A stretch of 29,295 bases of DNA from Prevotella sp. (GTDB lineage Bacteria; Bacteroidota; Bacteroidia; Bacteroidales; Bacteroidaceae), in contig JAIJUV010000012.1 of assembly GCA_022732315.1 (NCBI GenBank), positions 1 through 29,295 on the forward strand. The letters run 5' to 3'. Below, piece by piece: positions 14,515-23,159 of the stretch; the stretch's first letter is position 1; each line of letters starts with the position of its first letter. The notes under the pieces are model-generated. The model had not been told where the DNA came from. It ran no database searches and saw only the letters and a program-made list of their open reading frames with translations. Made by a program: the position numbers and the translations under genes.

Positions 14515-16995
14515 TTACTTCTTGATAACAACCTTCTTGGTCTTACCGTTAGACTTGATGATGTATACACCATTGCCGGAAATCTGGTTCACCTGGGTAC
14601 CGTCCATCTTGAAGATAGATACCTTGCTGTCGCCAGCTGCCTCGATGTTCCAGATGCCTGTTGCCTCATCATCCATCCATGTGAAGTCGGTAGCACCGTA
14701 TGAATCGACAAACTGGAAGTAAACATCACCAGCTGCTGCCATCTCCTTGGTAAACTCATAAACGTAAGAGCCATCAGGCAGCTGTACGTAATTGGCTCTT
14801 ACCTCCTCGGCATTGGCGCCATTCTTGGCATCCTCCAGACTGTTATAGAGGGCAGTCATCAAGTAGCTGCTCTGGCGGAAGGTGGTCTTGCCTGCTGGGA
14901 GTGAAGCCTTCACCCATACTGGAGTGCTGCGGGAAGCACCTGTAACGGTAACGGTCTTACCCTTGGTGAGTACCAATGGATTGGTTACTGTTTCACCAGG
15001 CTCAGCCTCATGCTTGGTAAACTTGATCTTGCTACCGGTAACCTTACCTGCGATAACGCAGTGGATATAGAGCTTATCGCCCTTGCTAACGATAACCTTA
15101 CCCTTATATACGGTGGTTGAAACACTACCTACGGTCTCAGTACCCATCATGGTAGTTCCGTATGGCTCCTCATTCTTGAAGATTTCGATGCGGTCGCTGC
15201 CACCATTATAACCTTGGTCGCAGGCGAAGTCGAGAACACCATCCTCAGTTACGTTATACTGCAACCAGAGGTCAGCAGCACCTGCCTTGGTGAAAGTATA
15301 TTCGTTATCCTCCATGACGATAGGGTTAGTGCGAGACTCACCGGCAGCGAACTCCTTTTCTTTCAGATACATGGTTGTACCCTTGGCTGCACCAGATACC
15401 TTAATCAGATAAGTGGTTCCGGCAGTAGCCTCGATAAAGAAGTCGGTACCCTTGTTGATAGCTGTGTATTCACCATCATACATGCCTGTACCTCTAGGGA
15501 AGCTGACGGTAACACCTGGTTCAACCTCCACATTGAGCTTACCATTCTTGGTAGCTGTATATTTGAAGTATTCAGTGCCATCTACGGTGATTTCGTTTTC
15601 ACCCACTACAGCTTCAGCTGGGTTTGTTACAAGAGAACCCTTCTCTGCATCCAGATATGAAACCTTGAATGCCAATGGATTACCCTCATTGGCTGTAACC
15701 TTCAGGATGTAAGTAACATCGTATGTATTGCCACCAACGTAAGTCTTCAGCAAACCATCCTTTACAGTAGCAGCACCATACTCGCCATTCTGCTGGTTGT
15801 AGAAGAGGATAGAAGTAGCTGCATCGAGATTGGCATCAGTCTCAACCGTAACAAACTTCTCTGTGTTGGCAGGAACCGTGAGCTTATAATAATAGGTACC
15901 CTTAGCACTAGGCAAAGTCTTCTCTACAGGGAGTTCAGTCAATTCGAAGGCTGTATTCACAGTCTCACCTGGCTGGTATTCCTGCATCTCAGCCTTGATG
16001 ACATCCTCGGCATCAGAATTCTGCAACTTGTTCACTACAATATAATAGGTAGCACCAGTATAAGGAATCTCTACGCGAACATTATAGGTACCCGCCTCAG
16101 AAGAAGCAGCTACCTGCTGATAGGTGATATTGCTCAAGCTGGAATATACCTTCACCTGACCGCCAGCCAGCACAGCATCGCTGGAGATATTCAGATAACC
16201 CGTCTTGTTAGGAGTATAAGTAAAGTAGTAGTCGCCCATCTCAGCAGGCACCTTGTTCTCACCCTCGTTCAAAACGAATGGCATCTCAAGAGAACCAGCC
16301 TTCACCTCTACGAGCTTAGAGTTTGCCACAACACTACCCTGAAGACTCAGTGCGATGGTATAGGTCTGACCCTTCTCTACGCTTACTTTCAGCACATATC
16401 CGCCTGTTGCCTGATCATATTGTGCAGAAATGTAGTTACCATTTACGGTGGCTCCAGAAAGGTAGCTTGAGAAAGAGAGCTGAAGCTGAGCTGTCTTCTC
16501 TGCAGTATAGGTAACATAAGCTGTTGTGTTCGCATACTGAGCACCCAGCGGGTCACCCAAGAACAACTCCTCACCTACCTTCAACTCTACAGGATCCTCC
16601 TGAGAGAGACCCTTGCCATAAGAAGACATCTCAGACAAGTCAAGGTTGAAGCCCGACTCACCCGTCATGTTCATGATGAAGTAGTAGGTCTTACCCTTTT
16701 CCAAGGCATACGCTTTAGAAGGATACTTCAAGCCCGCACCACCCAGGGTGAGAGAATCTGTTCCTTCTACCGATGTAAATACAGTAGGAACATTGCTTGA
16801 TCCAGACAATGGAGATACCTTGGCAAGATAGTTCTTGTCTGCTGTAAACTTCCAATAAGTGTTCTTAGCCTCACTGCTCTCTACCTTGAAGGTATTCTCA
16901 CCCTTCTGGGCATTAAGAGCAGACTCAATTGATGTCTGTGCCATTGCTGCTGAAGAAAGGCACAATGCTGTCGCAAAAAGTAAAACTTTTCTCAT
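14515..16995 (-). CDS. Secreted repeat protein with PPC-like beta-sandwich domains and type IX-like tail (826 aa)
   Basis: The start is set at 16995 because MRKVLLFATALCLSSAAMAQ is a clear signal peptide with cleavage after AMAQ. An upstream extension to 17148 is open but runs through the promoter and is not signal-like. The mature protein is a chain of roughly seven beta-rich units of about 100 residues, resembling bacterial pre-peptidase C-terminal (PPC) domains. Unit landmarks are NTYWKFTADKN (45), AYVTYTAEKT (159), DYYFTYTPNKTGYLNI (255), TYYYKLTVP (367), EYFKYTATKNGKLNV (475), DLWLQYNVTEDGVLDF (575) and PVWVKASLPAGK (692). Several are preceded by PGETV-NP-like linkers. The C-terminus (about 778-826) is a sorting tail with FKMDGTQV and KKVVIKK. 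No catalytic residues are evident. It is probably a surface or secreted binding protein. It has its own promoter and a downstream terminator. Confidence 0.8.
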   Translation of the reverse strand: MRKVLLFATALCLSSAAMAQTSIESALNAQKGENTFKVESSEAKNTYWKFTADKNYLAKVSPLSGSSNVPTVFTSVEGTDSLTLGGAGLKYPSKAYALEKGKTYYFIMNMTGESGFNLDLSEMSSYGKGLSQEDPVELKVGEELFLGDPLGAQYANTTAYVTYTAEKTAQLQLSFSSYLSGATVNGNYISAQYDQATGGYVLKVSVEKGQTYTIALSLQGSVVANSKLVEVKAGSLEMPFVLNEGENKVPAEMGDYYFTYTPNKTGYLNISSDAVLAGGQVKVYSSLSNITYQQVAASSEAGTYNVRVEIPYTGATYYIVVNKLQNSDAEDVIKAEMQEYQPGETVNTAFELTELPVEKTLPSAKGTYYYKLTVPANTEKFVTVETDANLDAATSILFYNQQNGEYGAATVKDGLLKTYVGGNTYDVTYILKVTANEGNPLAFKVSYLDAEKGSLVTNPAEAVVGENEITVDGTEYFKYTATKNGKLNVEVEPGVTVSFPRGTGMYDGEYTAINKGTDFFIEATAGTTYLIKVSGAAKGTTMYLKEKEFAAGESRTNPIVMEDNEYTFTKAGAADLWLQYNVTEDGVLDFACDQGYNGGSDRIEIFKNEEPYGTTMMGTETVGSVSTTVYKGKVIVSKGDKLYIHCVIAGKVTGSKIKFTKHEAEPGETVTNPLVLTKGKTVTVTGASRSTPVWVKASLPAGKTTFRQSSYLMTALYNSLEDAKNGANAEEVRANYVQLPDGSYVYEFTKEMAAAGDVYFQFVDSYGATDFTWMDDEATGIWNIEAAGDSKVSIFKMDGTQVNQISGNGVYIIKSNGKTKKVVIKK

Positions 16996-17083
16996 ACTTT
17001 CGACTTTTAAAATTATGATATTTAAATTTATTATCCGTAACTCATCACGCCCTATGAGCGTTAATCTTCCTCCATTTTGGCGG

Positions 17084-17115
17084 CAAAGGTAATAATTTAT
17101 ATTGAAACTCACAAG
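17084..17115 (-). promoter_or_regulatory. Promoter for the 826-aa repeat protein gene
   Basis: On the minus strand TACCTTTG (17084-17091) matches the -7 consensus. CTTG at 17112-17115, 20 bp upstream, is one base off the -33 TTTG. The leader to the ATG at 16995 would be about 80 nt. This box lies inside the longer open frame, which supports the downstream start. Confidence 0.65.
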
Positions 17116-17265
17116 AATTTTTGCATAAAAACTGCATAAAACTAACATTTACTAACAAAAATACATTAATGAATATAAAAAATAGCAAATTTCGCCCTTT
17201 TTTGGTTTACAAAACGTCAAGTTATCCGAAAATATAGCCATTTATTTTATATTTTCTCAAAAACA

Positions 17266-17297
17266 TTTGGAAGAAAGATAAATTTTGCTTAATTTTG
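17266..17297 (+). promoter_or_regulatory. Promoter for the SusC/SusD operon
   Basis: TTTG at 17266-17269 and TAATTTTG at 17290-17297 are 20 bp apart, a full match to the Bacteroidota consensus. The leader to the SusC ATG at 17416 is about 110 nt. The 420-bp gap between the two divergent genes (16996-17415) otherwise holds only the opposing promoter at 17084-17115 and A/T-rich DNA; no small gene was found. Confidence 0.75.
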
Positions 17298-17315
17298 CAC
17301 CGATTTCAGCGACAC

Positions 17316-17330
17316 CCCCTCTATCAGGGG
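17316..17330 (+). promoter_or_regulatory. GC-rich hairpin at the 5' end of the susC leader
   Basis: CCCCT-CTATC-AGGGG forms a 5-bp GC-rich stem close to the expected transcript start, within otherwise very A/T-rich DNA. It could stabilise the 5' end of the mRNA or take part in leader control. No U-run follows directly, so it is not a typical attenuator. Confidence 0.35.
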
Positions 17331-17415
17331 CTAAAAATGACGAAAAAAATTAGTAGAATACACTTTAAAGTTAAAAATAGTAAGTAATAACAATAAAAAA
17401 GAAAAAAAGAGATCT

Positions 17416-20403
17416 ATGGAAAAAAGACTCATGATGTTTATTGCTTGCGTCTTCCTGAATTTGGGAATGGCGCTGGCACAAACTCACGTTTCTGGTGTAG
17501 TTACCTCTTCTGAAGACGGTTCACCGATTATCGGTGCATCTGTAAAGATTGTGGGTACTACTTCTGGTACAGTGACCGACATCGACGGTAACTTCGCTCT
17601 TGATTTAGAGAGCAACAAGGCCGAGCTGGAATTCAGCTACATCGGCATGGTGACCAAGAAATTAAAGGCATCTGAAAAGATGCAGGTTGTTTTGGATCCT
17701 GACACACATGTTCTTGAGCAGGTTATCATCACCGGTTACGGTGCTGCCAAGAAGTTGGGATCTGTAGTTGGTGCGATTTCCAACATCGGAGAAAAGAAGT
17801 TGGAAACGGTTGTAACCCCTAACTTTACTGATGCGCTCGCCGGTCAGGTATCTGGTTTGTCTGTTCTGTCATCTGCCGGTGACCCTTCACAGTCTGCACA
17901 GATCCGTCTGCGTGGTGTCAACTCTATCGGTTCTTCTAACCAGCCTCTGTTCATCCTCGATGGTTCTCCTATCACTGCTAGTTTCTTCAGCACATTGAAC
18001 CCATCAGACATTGCCAACATCACCGTGTTGAAGGATGCTGCGTCTACCTCTATCTATGGTTCACGTGCTGCCAACGGTGTTATTGTCATCACTACCAAGC
18101 AGGCTAAGTACAACGAGTCGGTTCAGCTCACCGTAAAGGCACAGTATGGTATCTCTTCTGCTACCAGCAAGGGTGAAGAGATGATGAACTCTCAGCAGTA
18201 CATCCAGTTCCGCGACATGATCGGACAGCCTGTGAACGACAATATCCGCAACCTGGTAAATAAGTATGGTATCAGCACCGACTGGCGCGACGAGATGATC
18301 AAGAACTCGGCTCCAACATCTGATATCAACGCTACCTTGCAGGGCGGTGGTCAGACCATGAACTATTTTGTGTCATTCAACCACCATCAGGAGGATGGTT
18401 TGATCGAGGATTCCAATATGCGCCGCAGCACATTGGCAGCCCGCATCAACTCTCGTCTGAACAAGTTCTTCAAGGTGGGCTTCAGCTCTAACTTCGGTGT
18501 TCAGGACTACAGCCAGAACAGCATGTGGGCTGACAGCAAAAAGACATACGCTTCCAACCCATTGGTAGCTGCCAAGATGGCGTTGCCATACGATACACCT
18601 TATTATTATAGCTTCGACGAGGCTGGTAATCTGGTGAAGGGCGACCGCGCTGCCGGACTCCTCTACTCTCAGTTCCTGCTGCCTTGGTTCACTGTAGCCA
18701 ATACAAAACAGGACCGCAAGAATGTAACCATCAACCTGTCGCTGAACGAGCAGTTGACTCCTGTTGAGGGATTGACTTTCACAGCCCTGCAGTCTCTGTT
18801 TGGCTACGACCTTACAGCCGACAGAGCAAGTCTCCCATACGAGCAGTTTACTACCCCAATGGGTCAGGTAATCGATGCTCATACCGGTGGTGTTGCTTCA
18901 GACTTCAGCCGCTACTACGCTTACACATTGACTCATACTGCTGAGTTCCGTCACAACTTCGGTCCTCATTATGTAAACCTGCTGCTGGGTGAGGAGACCC
19001 GCATCCAGAAGGGTCGTAGCTTCGGTATCACTTCTACAGGTCAGACCGACGTTCGCCGTATGTTGCTGAACACAGCTACCACCATCACTCCATCAGCTCA
19101 GACTGACAGCCGTTCAGAGGAAGTAGCCAACTCCCTCTTCGGTACTGCCGAGTATAACTTCAAGGAGAAGTACTTCGTATATGCTTCACTCCGTTTCGAT
19201 GGTAGCTCTAAGTTTGCTCCAGACCACCGTTGGGGTACCTTCGGTTCCCTCGGTTTGAAGTGGAATGCCAAGCGCGAAAGCTTCCTCCGTGGTGTTAAAT
19301 GGCTGGACGACCTGACCGTGAGCGCCAACTATGGTACTACAGGTAACGACTCAGGTGCCGGTTCTTACGATTTCTACGGACTCTTCGGTTCCGGCAAAAA
19401 CTACAATGGCGAAGGTTCCATCGATATCACCCAGGCAAGCAACGACAAGTTGACTTGGGAGAAGGTGAGCAAGCTGAACATCGGTTTGAACTTCGGTTTG
19501 TTCAACCGCGTTACCGTGGATGCCAACTTCTACCGCAACGAGACATCTGATATGCTGATGGAGATTCCTTACTCTATGACCACAGGTTTCGCCTCGGGTA
19601 TGGGTAACATCGGTAACATGGTGAACAAGGGTTTCGAGACAACCGTAAACGTTGACCTCATCAAGACCAAGGATATGAGCTGGAGTGTATCTGCCAACAT
19701 CAACTACAACAAGAACGAGATTACAGCGCTGTTTGCAGGTCGCGACGAATACGTGCTTTCAGGCTCAGGTTTGAAGTTGCAGGTAGGTCATGCCTACGGT
19801 GAGTTCTACAATGTACGCTATGCAGGTGTTGATTCACGCACCGGTGAGCCTATGTGGTACGACAAGAACGGCAACATCACCAAGACATACGACGAGACCA
19901 ACAACTCTGTGTTCCTGGGCAAGAACCGCTATGCACCATGGATTGGCGGTTTCGGCACCAACTTCACATGGAAGGGCCTCAGCGTCATCGCAGACTTCGC
20001 TTGGCAGTCGGGCAAGTACATGCTCGTCAACGACGACTACTTCATCAAGAATGCCAACTTGGGTACTTCTTATAACCAGAGCGTAGACATGCTGAACGTA
20101 TGGACTACTCCAGGTCAGGTTACCGACATCCCAGCTTATGGTTACGATATCTACGTCGACGACCACATGCTGAGCAATGCATCCTTCCTGCGCATGAAGA
20201 CACTGACCGTACAGTATCAGTTGCCAAAGAGCTGGATGCAGACCATCCGTTACATCAAGGACATCAAGGTGTTCGGTATCGCCCGCAACCTCTTTACCAT
20301 CACTTCATTCGACGGATATGATCCAGAGCCAGACATCAACCTGGTTCACTTCAACTATCCAAACACCCGCCAGTTTGTGATTGGTGCAGAGTTAACATTC
20401 TAA
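17416..20403 (+). CDS. SusC/RagA-family TonB-dependent outer-membrane transporter
   Basis: At 995 residues this has the standard SusC length and plan. A signal peptide (1-21, ending MALAQ) is followed by a carboxypeptidase-regulatory-like domain (23-100), a TonB-box-like segment EQVIITGYG (101-109), a plug (about 113-228, with LRGVNSIGSSNQPLFILDG and VLKDAASTSIYGSRAANG) and a 22-strand-type barrel ending in phenylalanine (GAELTF). It would form the outer-membrane channel that imports ligands captured by the SusD partner, driven by TonB. The susD gene follows after 26 bp. No N-terminal anti-sigma signalling domain is present, so control by a transmembrane ECF system is not indicated. The substrate cannot be read from sequence. 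Flanking secreted proteases and the lack of glycanases favour peptides over glycans. Confidence 0.93.
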   Translation: MEKRLMMFIACVFLNLGMALAQTHVSGVVTSSEDGSPIIGASVKIVGTTSGTVTDIDGNFALDLESNKAELEFSYIGMVTKKLKASEKMQVVLDPDTHVLEQVIITGYGAAKKLGSVVGAISNIGEKKLETVVTPNFTDALAGQVSGLSVLSSAGDPSQSAQIRLRGVNSIGSSNQPLFILDGSPITASFFSTLNPSDIANITVLKDAASTSIYGSRAANGVIVITTKQAKYNESVQLTVKAQYGISSATSKGEEMMNSQQYIQFRDMIGQPVNDNIRNLVNKYGISTDWRDEMIKNSAPTSDINATLQGGGQTMNYFVSFNHHQEDGLIEDSNMRRSTLAARINSRLNKFFKVGFSSNFGVQDYSQNSMWADSKKTYASNPLVAAKMALPYDTPYYYSFDEAGNLVKGDRAAGLLYSQFLLPWFTVANTKQDRKNVTINLSLNEQLTPVEGLTFTALQSLFGYDLTADRASLPYEQFTTPMGQVIDAHTGGVASDFSRYYAYTLTHTAEFRHNFGPHYVNLLLGEETRIQKGRSFGITSTGQTDVRRMLLNTATTITPSAQTDSRSEEVANSLFGTAEYNFKEKYFVYASLRFDGSSKFAPDHRWGTFGSLGLKWNAKRESFLRGVKWLDDLTVSANYGTTGNDSGAGSYDFYGLFGSGKNYNGEGSIDITQASNDKLTWEKVSKLNIGLNFGLFNRVTVDANFYRNETSDMLMEIPYSMTTGFASGMGNIGNMVNKGFETTVNVDLIKTKDMSWSVSANINYNKNEITALFAGRDEYVLSGSGLKLQVGHAYGEFYNVRYAGVDSRTGEPMWYDKNGNITKTYDETNNSVFLGKNRYAPWIGGFGTNFTWKGLSVIADFAWQSGKYMLVNDDYFIKNANLGTSYNQSVDMLNVWTTPGQVTDIPAYGYDIYVDDHMLSNASFLRMKTLTVQYQLPKSWMQTIRYIKDIKVFGIARNLFTITSFDGYDPEPDINLVHFNYPNTRQFVIGAELTF

Positions 20404-20429
20404 ACAAAAAGTATTATTAGAAAAGAATT

Positions 20430-21974
20430 ATGAAGAAGATATATTTTTCATTGATGCTTCTGTGCGCAATGGCGTTCACATCCTGCAGCATGGACAAGGC
20501 TCCATACGGTTCGCTGGATGACAACACTGCCATCGAGAAGGAGCAGGACCTTCGCCAATTCCGCAACGCCATGTACACCAACCTGCGTGTGGTGACATCT
20601 GGCTCTTGGCTTTACCTGTCAGATGTACAGATGGACGAGTTCCACGGACTGATCAGCAACGGTAACCGTCTCGGTCAGTTCTCAAACGGTTTGATTACCA
20701 TCACCGACGGTGACGTTTCCAGCATGTGGGGCGGCAGCTATTCCATGATTGCCACAACCAATGCCATCATGGAGCGTGCAGCCAACATGCAGGCAAGCGA
20801 TGCCTTCAGCGATAAGGACAAGATTGCCTTCGCTCACTATGATGCCGAAGCACACTTCGTTCGTGCCTACATGTATTTCTGGTTGGCAGACCATTTCTGC
20901 CAGTCATATACACAGTGTGATCCAACCAAGGCAGCAAGCGGTCTGCCTTTGACCACAGTCTATAAGCCAACAGGTAATCTCAACGACTACCCTAGCCGTT
21001 CTACCCTGGCAGAGACCTTCGCTCTGATTGAGGAAGATATGCAGAAGGCATACGATGGTTTGGTAGCATACGAGAAATCGGGTGTGAAGGTTGCCAAGGA
21101 AGAGGCTCAGCCTCTGGCTTATATCCATTCACAGACCGTACAGGCTCTCCAGGCTCGCGTTGCCTTGGTTAAGGGCGACTGGGCTAATGCAGCTAAATAT
21201 GCAAAGGCTGTCATCAACAGCGGCAAGTACAGACTGACCACCATCGACGACTATGCCAAGCTCTGGACCAAGGACGAGGGTACAGAAATCATCTTCCGCC
21301 CTCTGATGACTGCACAGGAGTTGGGCGGTTCTAACGGCGAATACTACGTAAGTGAGTCGGAAACCAAGGCAGACTACATTCCAACAGCTGCCGTCTTAAA
21401 CCTCTTTTGGGAGAAGTTCGAGGGTGATGTTCGTGCCGATGTATTCCTGAAGCAGTATGACAACCTGCAGGTAGAGGGTAACAGCTACGAGGCGATGGCT
21501 TTCAACAAGTTCCCAGGAAACTCAGACCTCCGCACAGGCAGCAACAACAACCTCATGAACATGAGCAAGCCATTCCGCCTCTCAGAGATGTATCTCATCG
21601 TAGCCGAGGCAGAAGCTCGCCAGGACCACAAGGAAGAAGCAAACAAGTATCTCAACATTCTGCGCAGCAACCGCATCGTGGATTATGTAACAGAGAACTA
21701 TTCTGAGCAGAAGACTCTCCTCAAGGAAATAAAAGAAGAGCGTGAGCGTGAGTTCATCGGCGAGGGTATGCGCATGAGCGACATCCGCCGTTACGGCGAG
21801 GGCTTCCAGCGCGAGCCTAACCACGACGAAAACGAGGATCTGAACGACATCATCGTGAAGCAGGGCAGAGCATTGAAGTATACTGCAAACGACTACCGCC
21901 TCACCTGGCCTATCCCTAAGGCAGAGATGGATGCCAACCCTCACTTGGCTGGTCAGCAGAACCCAGGCTATTAA
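20430..21974 (+). CDS. SusD/RagB-family surface lipoprotein
   Basis: The 514-residue product has a lipoprotein signal peptide (MKKIYFSLMLLC..., lipid cysteine C19 in FTSCSMDK) and the SusD fold. Visible hallmarks are WGGSYSMIATTNAIMERA (about 100-117), AEAHFVRAYMYFWLADHF (TPR region, about 140-157), the FRLSEMYLIVAEAEAR helix (about 380), a KEEREREFIGEGMRMSDIRR motif (about 435-455), and the typical ending GQQNPGY. It would act as the ligand-binding lid on the SusC channel at the outer face of the outer membrane. It lies 26 bp after susC and 37 bp before the third lipoprotein gene, so all three are one operon. Confidence 0.93.
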   Translation: MKKIYFSLMLLCAMAFTSCSMDKAPYGSLDDNTAIEKEQDLRQFRNAMYTNLRVVTSGSWLYLSDVQMDEFHGLISNGNRLGQFSNGLITITDGDVSSMWGGSYSMIATTNAIMERAANMQASDAFSDKDKIAFAHYDAEAHFVRAYMYFWLADHFCQSYTQCDPTKAASGLPLTTVYKPTGNLNDYPSRSTLAETFALIEEDMQKAYDGLVAYEKSGVKVAKEEAQPLAYIHSQTVQALQARVALVKGDWANAAKYAKAVINSGKYRLTTIDDYAKLWTKDEGTEIIFRPLMTAQELGGSNGEYYVSESETKADYIPTAAVLNLFWEKFEGDVRADVFLKQYDNLQVEGNSYEAMAFNKFPGNSDLRTGSNNNLMNMSKPFRLSEMYLIVAEAEARQDHKEEANKYLNILRSNRIVDYVTENYSEQKTLLKEIKEEREREFIGEGMRMSDIRRYGEGFQREPNHDENEDLNDIIVKQGRALKYTANDYRLTWPIPKAEMDANPHLAGQQNPGY

Positions 21975-22011
21975 TATAATAATGTAGTAATCAACAAGAA
22001 TTCATTTGAAT

Positions 22012-22914
22012 ATGAAATACATCAAATTATTAATGTTGCTGGCTGTGGTCACCTTCTTCGGTGCCTGCTCTAGCGACGATGATTCATGGAACTCTGCTGC
22101 TGACGTAACAGTAAGCATGAAGAATCCTACCATGGTCATCAAGGAGAATATGGGCCTGACCAATGTGCCTATCGAGGTAAAGGGCAAGACCAACGGTAAT
22201 GTGTATGTTACCCTCGCTGTGAAGGAAGTGGGCAGCAACCCTGCCAAGGAAGACGTACATTATTATATTACAGACAAGACCATCAGCATTTCAGACAGCA
22301 TCGGCTATGTAGAGGTAGAGCCTGTAGATAATGATGAAATCAACGCCGACCGCACCTTCGAGATTACCATCGTAGAAGCTAAGGGTGCCAAGATTGGCAA
22401 TGCAACAACCCAGGTTTCACTGAAAGATAATGACTCTCAGATTTACGAGAAGCTTCAGGGTAAGTGGAAGCTCACAGGTGTAAGCCGCCAGGGTGCACCA
22501 ATGGAGAGTGTAGTGAAGATCATCGGTGCTAGCGACGAAGAGGATGGCGACTACAACAATACTCTGTATCTCACAGGTATGGCCGTAAGCTCTTCTTCTG
22601 CACGTCTGTCATTCCACTATGACGAAGATACCAAGCAGGGCTATGTAGCATTCGACAACCTGGGCAAGTATAACTTCATCGAGGGTTACGACTTCACCAA
22701 GGATCTGGGCTTCATGGGTAACATCATGCTGCACAACCTGTCAAATGGTCAACTCACCTCAACCCCTATCAAGGGTACATGGAGCGAGGACTGCAAGGAG
22801 ATTGTCTTCGACCAAGACCAGGTATTGTTCGGTGGTATCTATACCCCTGGTGGAACCTTCACCGGCTATGAGTTCTTCAGCGTAACGAAGATCAAGCTCA
22901 CAAAGGTAAAATAA
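22012..22914 (+). CDS. SusE-position surface lipoprotein with Calx-beta-like domain (300 aa)
   Basis: The ATG at 22012 is chosen over a TTG six bases upstream because it begins a clean lipoprotein signal peptide, MKYIKLLMLLAVVTFFGAC. C19 is followed by SSDDDSW, a strong surface-export signal. Residues about 28-145 look like a Calx-beta-type beta sandwich (VPIEVKGKTNGNVYVTL, EVEPVDNDEINADRTFEITI, ending in SLKDNDS). From about 150 a second domain starts YEKLQGKWKLTG, resembling the opening of lipocalin-like domains found in Bacteroidales lipoproteins. Third position in a SusCD operon is where SusE/SusF-type surface binding proteins sit, so it probably binds the same ligand. A terminator follows at 22941. 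Confidence 0.8.
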   Translation: MKYIKLLMLLAVVTFFGACSSDDDSWNSAADVTVSMKNPTMVIKENMGLTNVPIEVKGKTNGNVYVTLAVKEVGSNPAKEDVHYYITDKTISISDSIGYVEVEPVDNDEINADRTFEITIVEAKGAKIGNATTQVSLKDNDSQIYEKLQGKWKLTGVSRQGAPMESVVKIIGASDEEDGDYNNTLYLTGMAVSSSSARLSFHYDEDTKQGYVAFDNLGKYNFIEGYDFTKDLGFMGNIMLHNLSNGQLTSTPIKGTWSEDCKEIVFDQDQVLFGGIYTPGGTFTGYEFFSVTKIKLTKVK

Positions 22915-22940
22915 AGTGAAAGCATTAAGTTGATATATTA

Positions 22941-22987
22941 AAGAGAGAGATAACACATGGAAGCATTGGGTTATCTCTCTCTTTTTT
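22941..22987 (+). terminator. Rho-independent terminator of the SusCD operon
   Basis: A perfect 14-bp stem (22941-22954 with 22970-22983, AAGAGAGAGATAAC and its complement) around a 15-base loop runs into CTTTTTTG. It lies 27 bp after the lipoprotein stop and separates this operon from the downstream M6 gene. Confidence 0.9.
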
Positions 22988-23103
22988 GCAGATTTCATCC
23001 CTCCGAACTTACAAATTGAAAGGATTAGGAGAAATGGGCATTTTGAAAAGCAAATGTAGCTTAAAAAATGTAAGCCAATCGGCTGAATCTCAATTTTTAT
23101 GCT

Positions 23104-23111
23104 TAACTTTG
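23104..23111 (+). promoter_or_regulatory. -7 box for the second M6 protease gene
   Basis: TAACTTTG matches TAnnTTTG and lies about 48 bp upstream of the chosen ATG at 23160. No good TTTG is found 19-21 bp upstream. Its presence inside a longer open frame argues that the frame's N-terminal extension (from 22986, through the terminator) is not translated. Confidence 0.55.
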
Positions 23112-23159
23112 TCAACGGATAAAGAAATTAGTTATAAGACAACTTTAATAAAACGTTTT

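Noticed and set aside
16996..17148. N-terminal extension of the 826-residue repeat protein
   Set aside because: The extension crosses a TAnnTTTG promoter box, and the internal Met starts a textbook signal peptide.
17416..22914. Polysaccharide utilisation locus in the classic sense
   Set aside because: SusC and SusD are present, but no glycoside hydrolase, lyase, esterase, sulfatase or HTCS/SusR regulator is encoded in the window, so glycan use cannot be supported. Genes outside the window could change this.
22986..23159. N-terminal extension of the 706-residue M6 protease
   Set aside because: It begins in the terminator U-run and spans the -7 box. The Met at 23160 starts a clear signal peptide.
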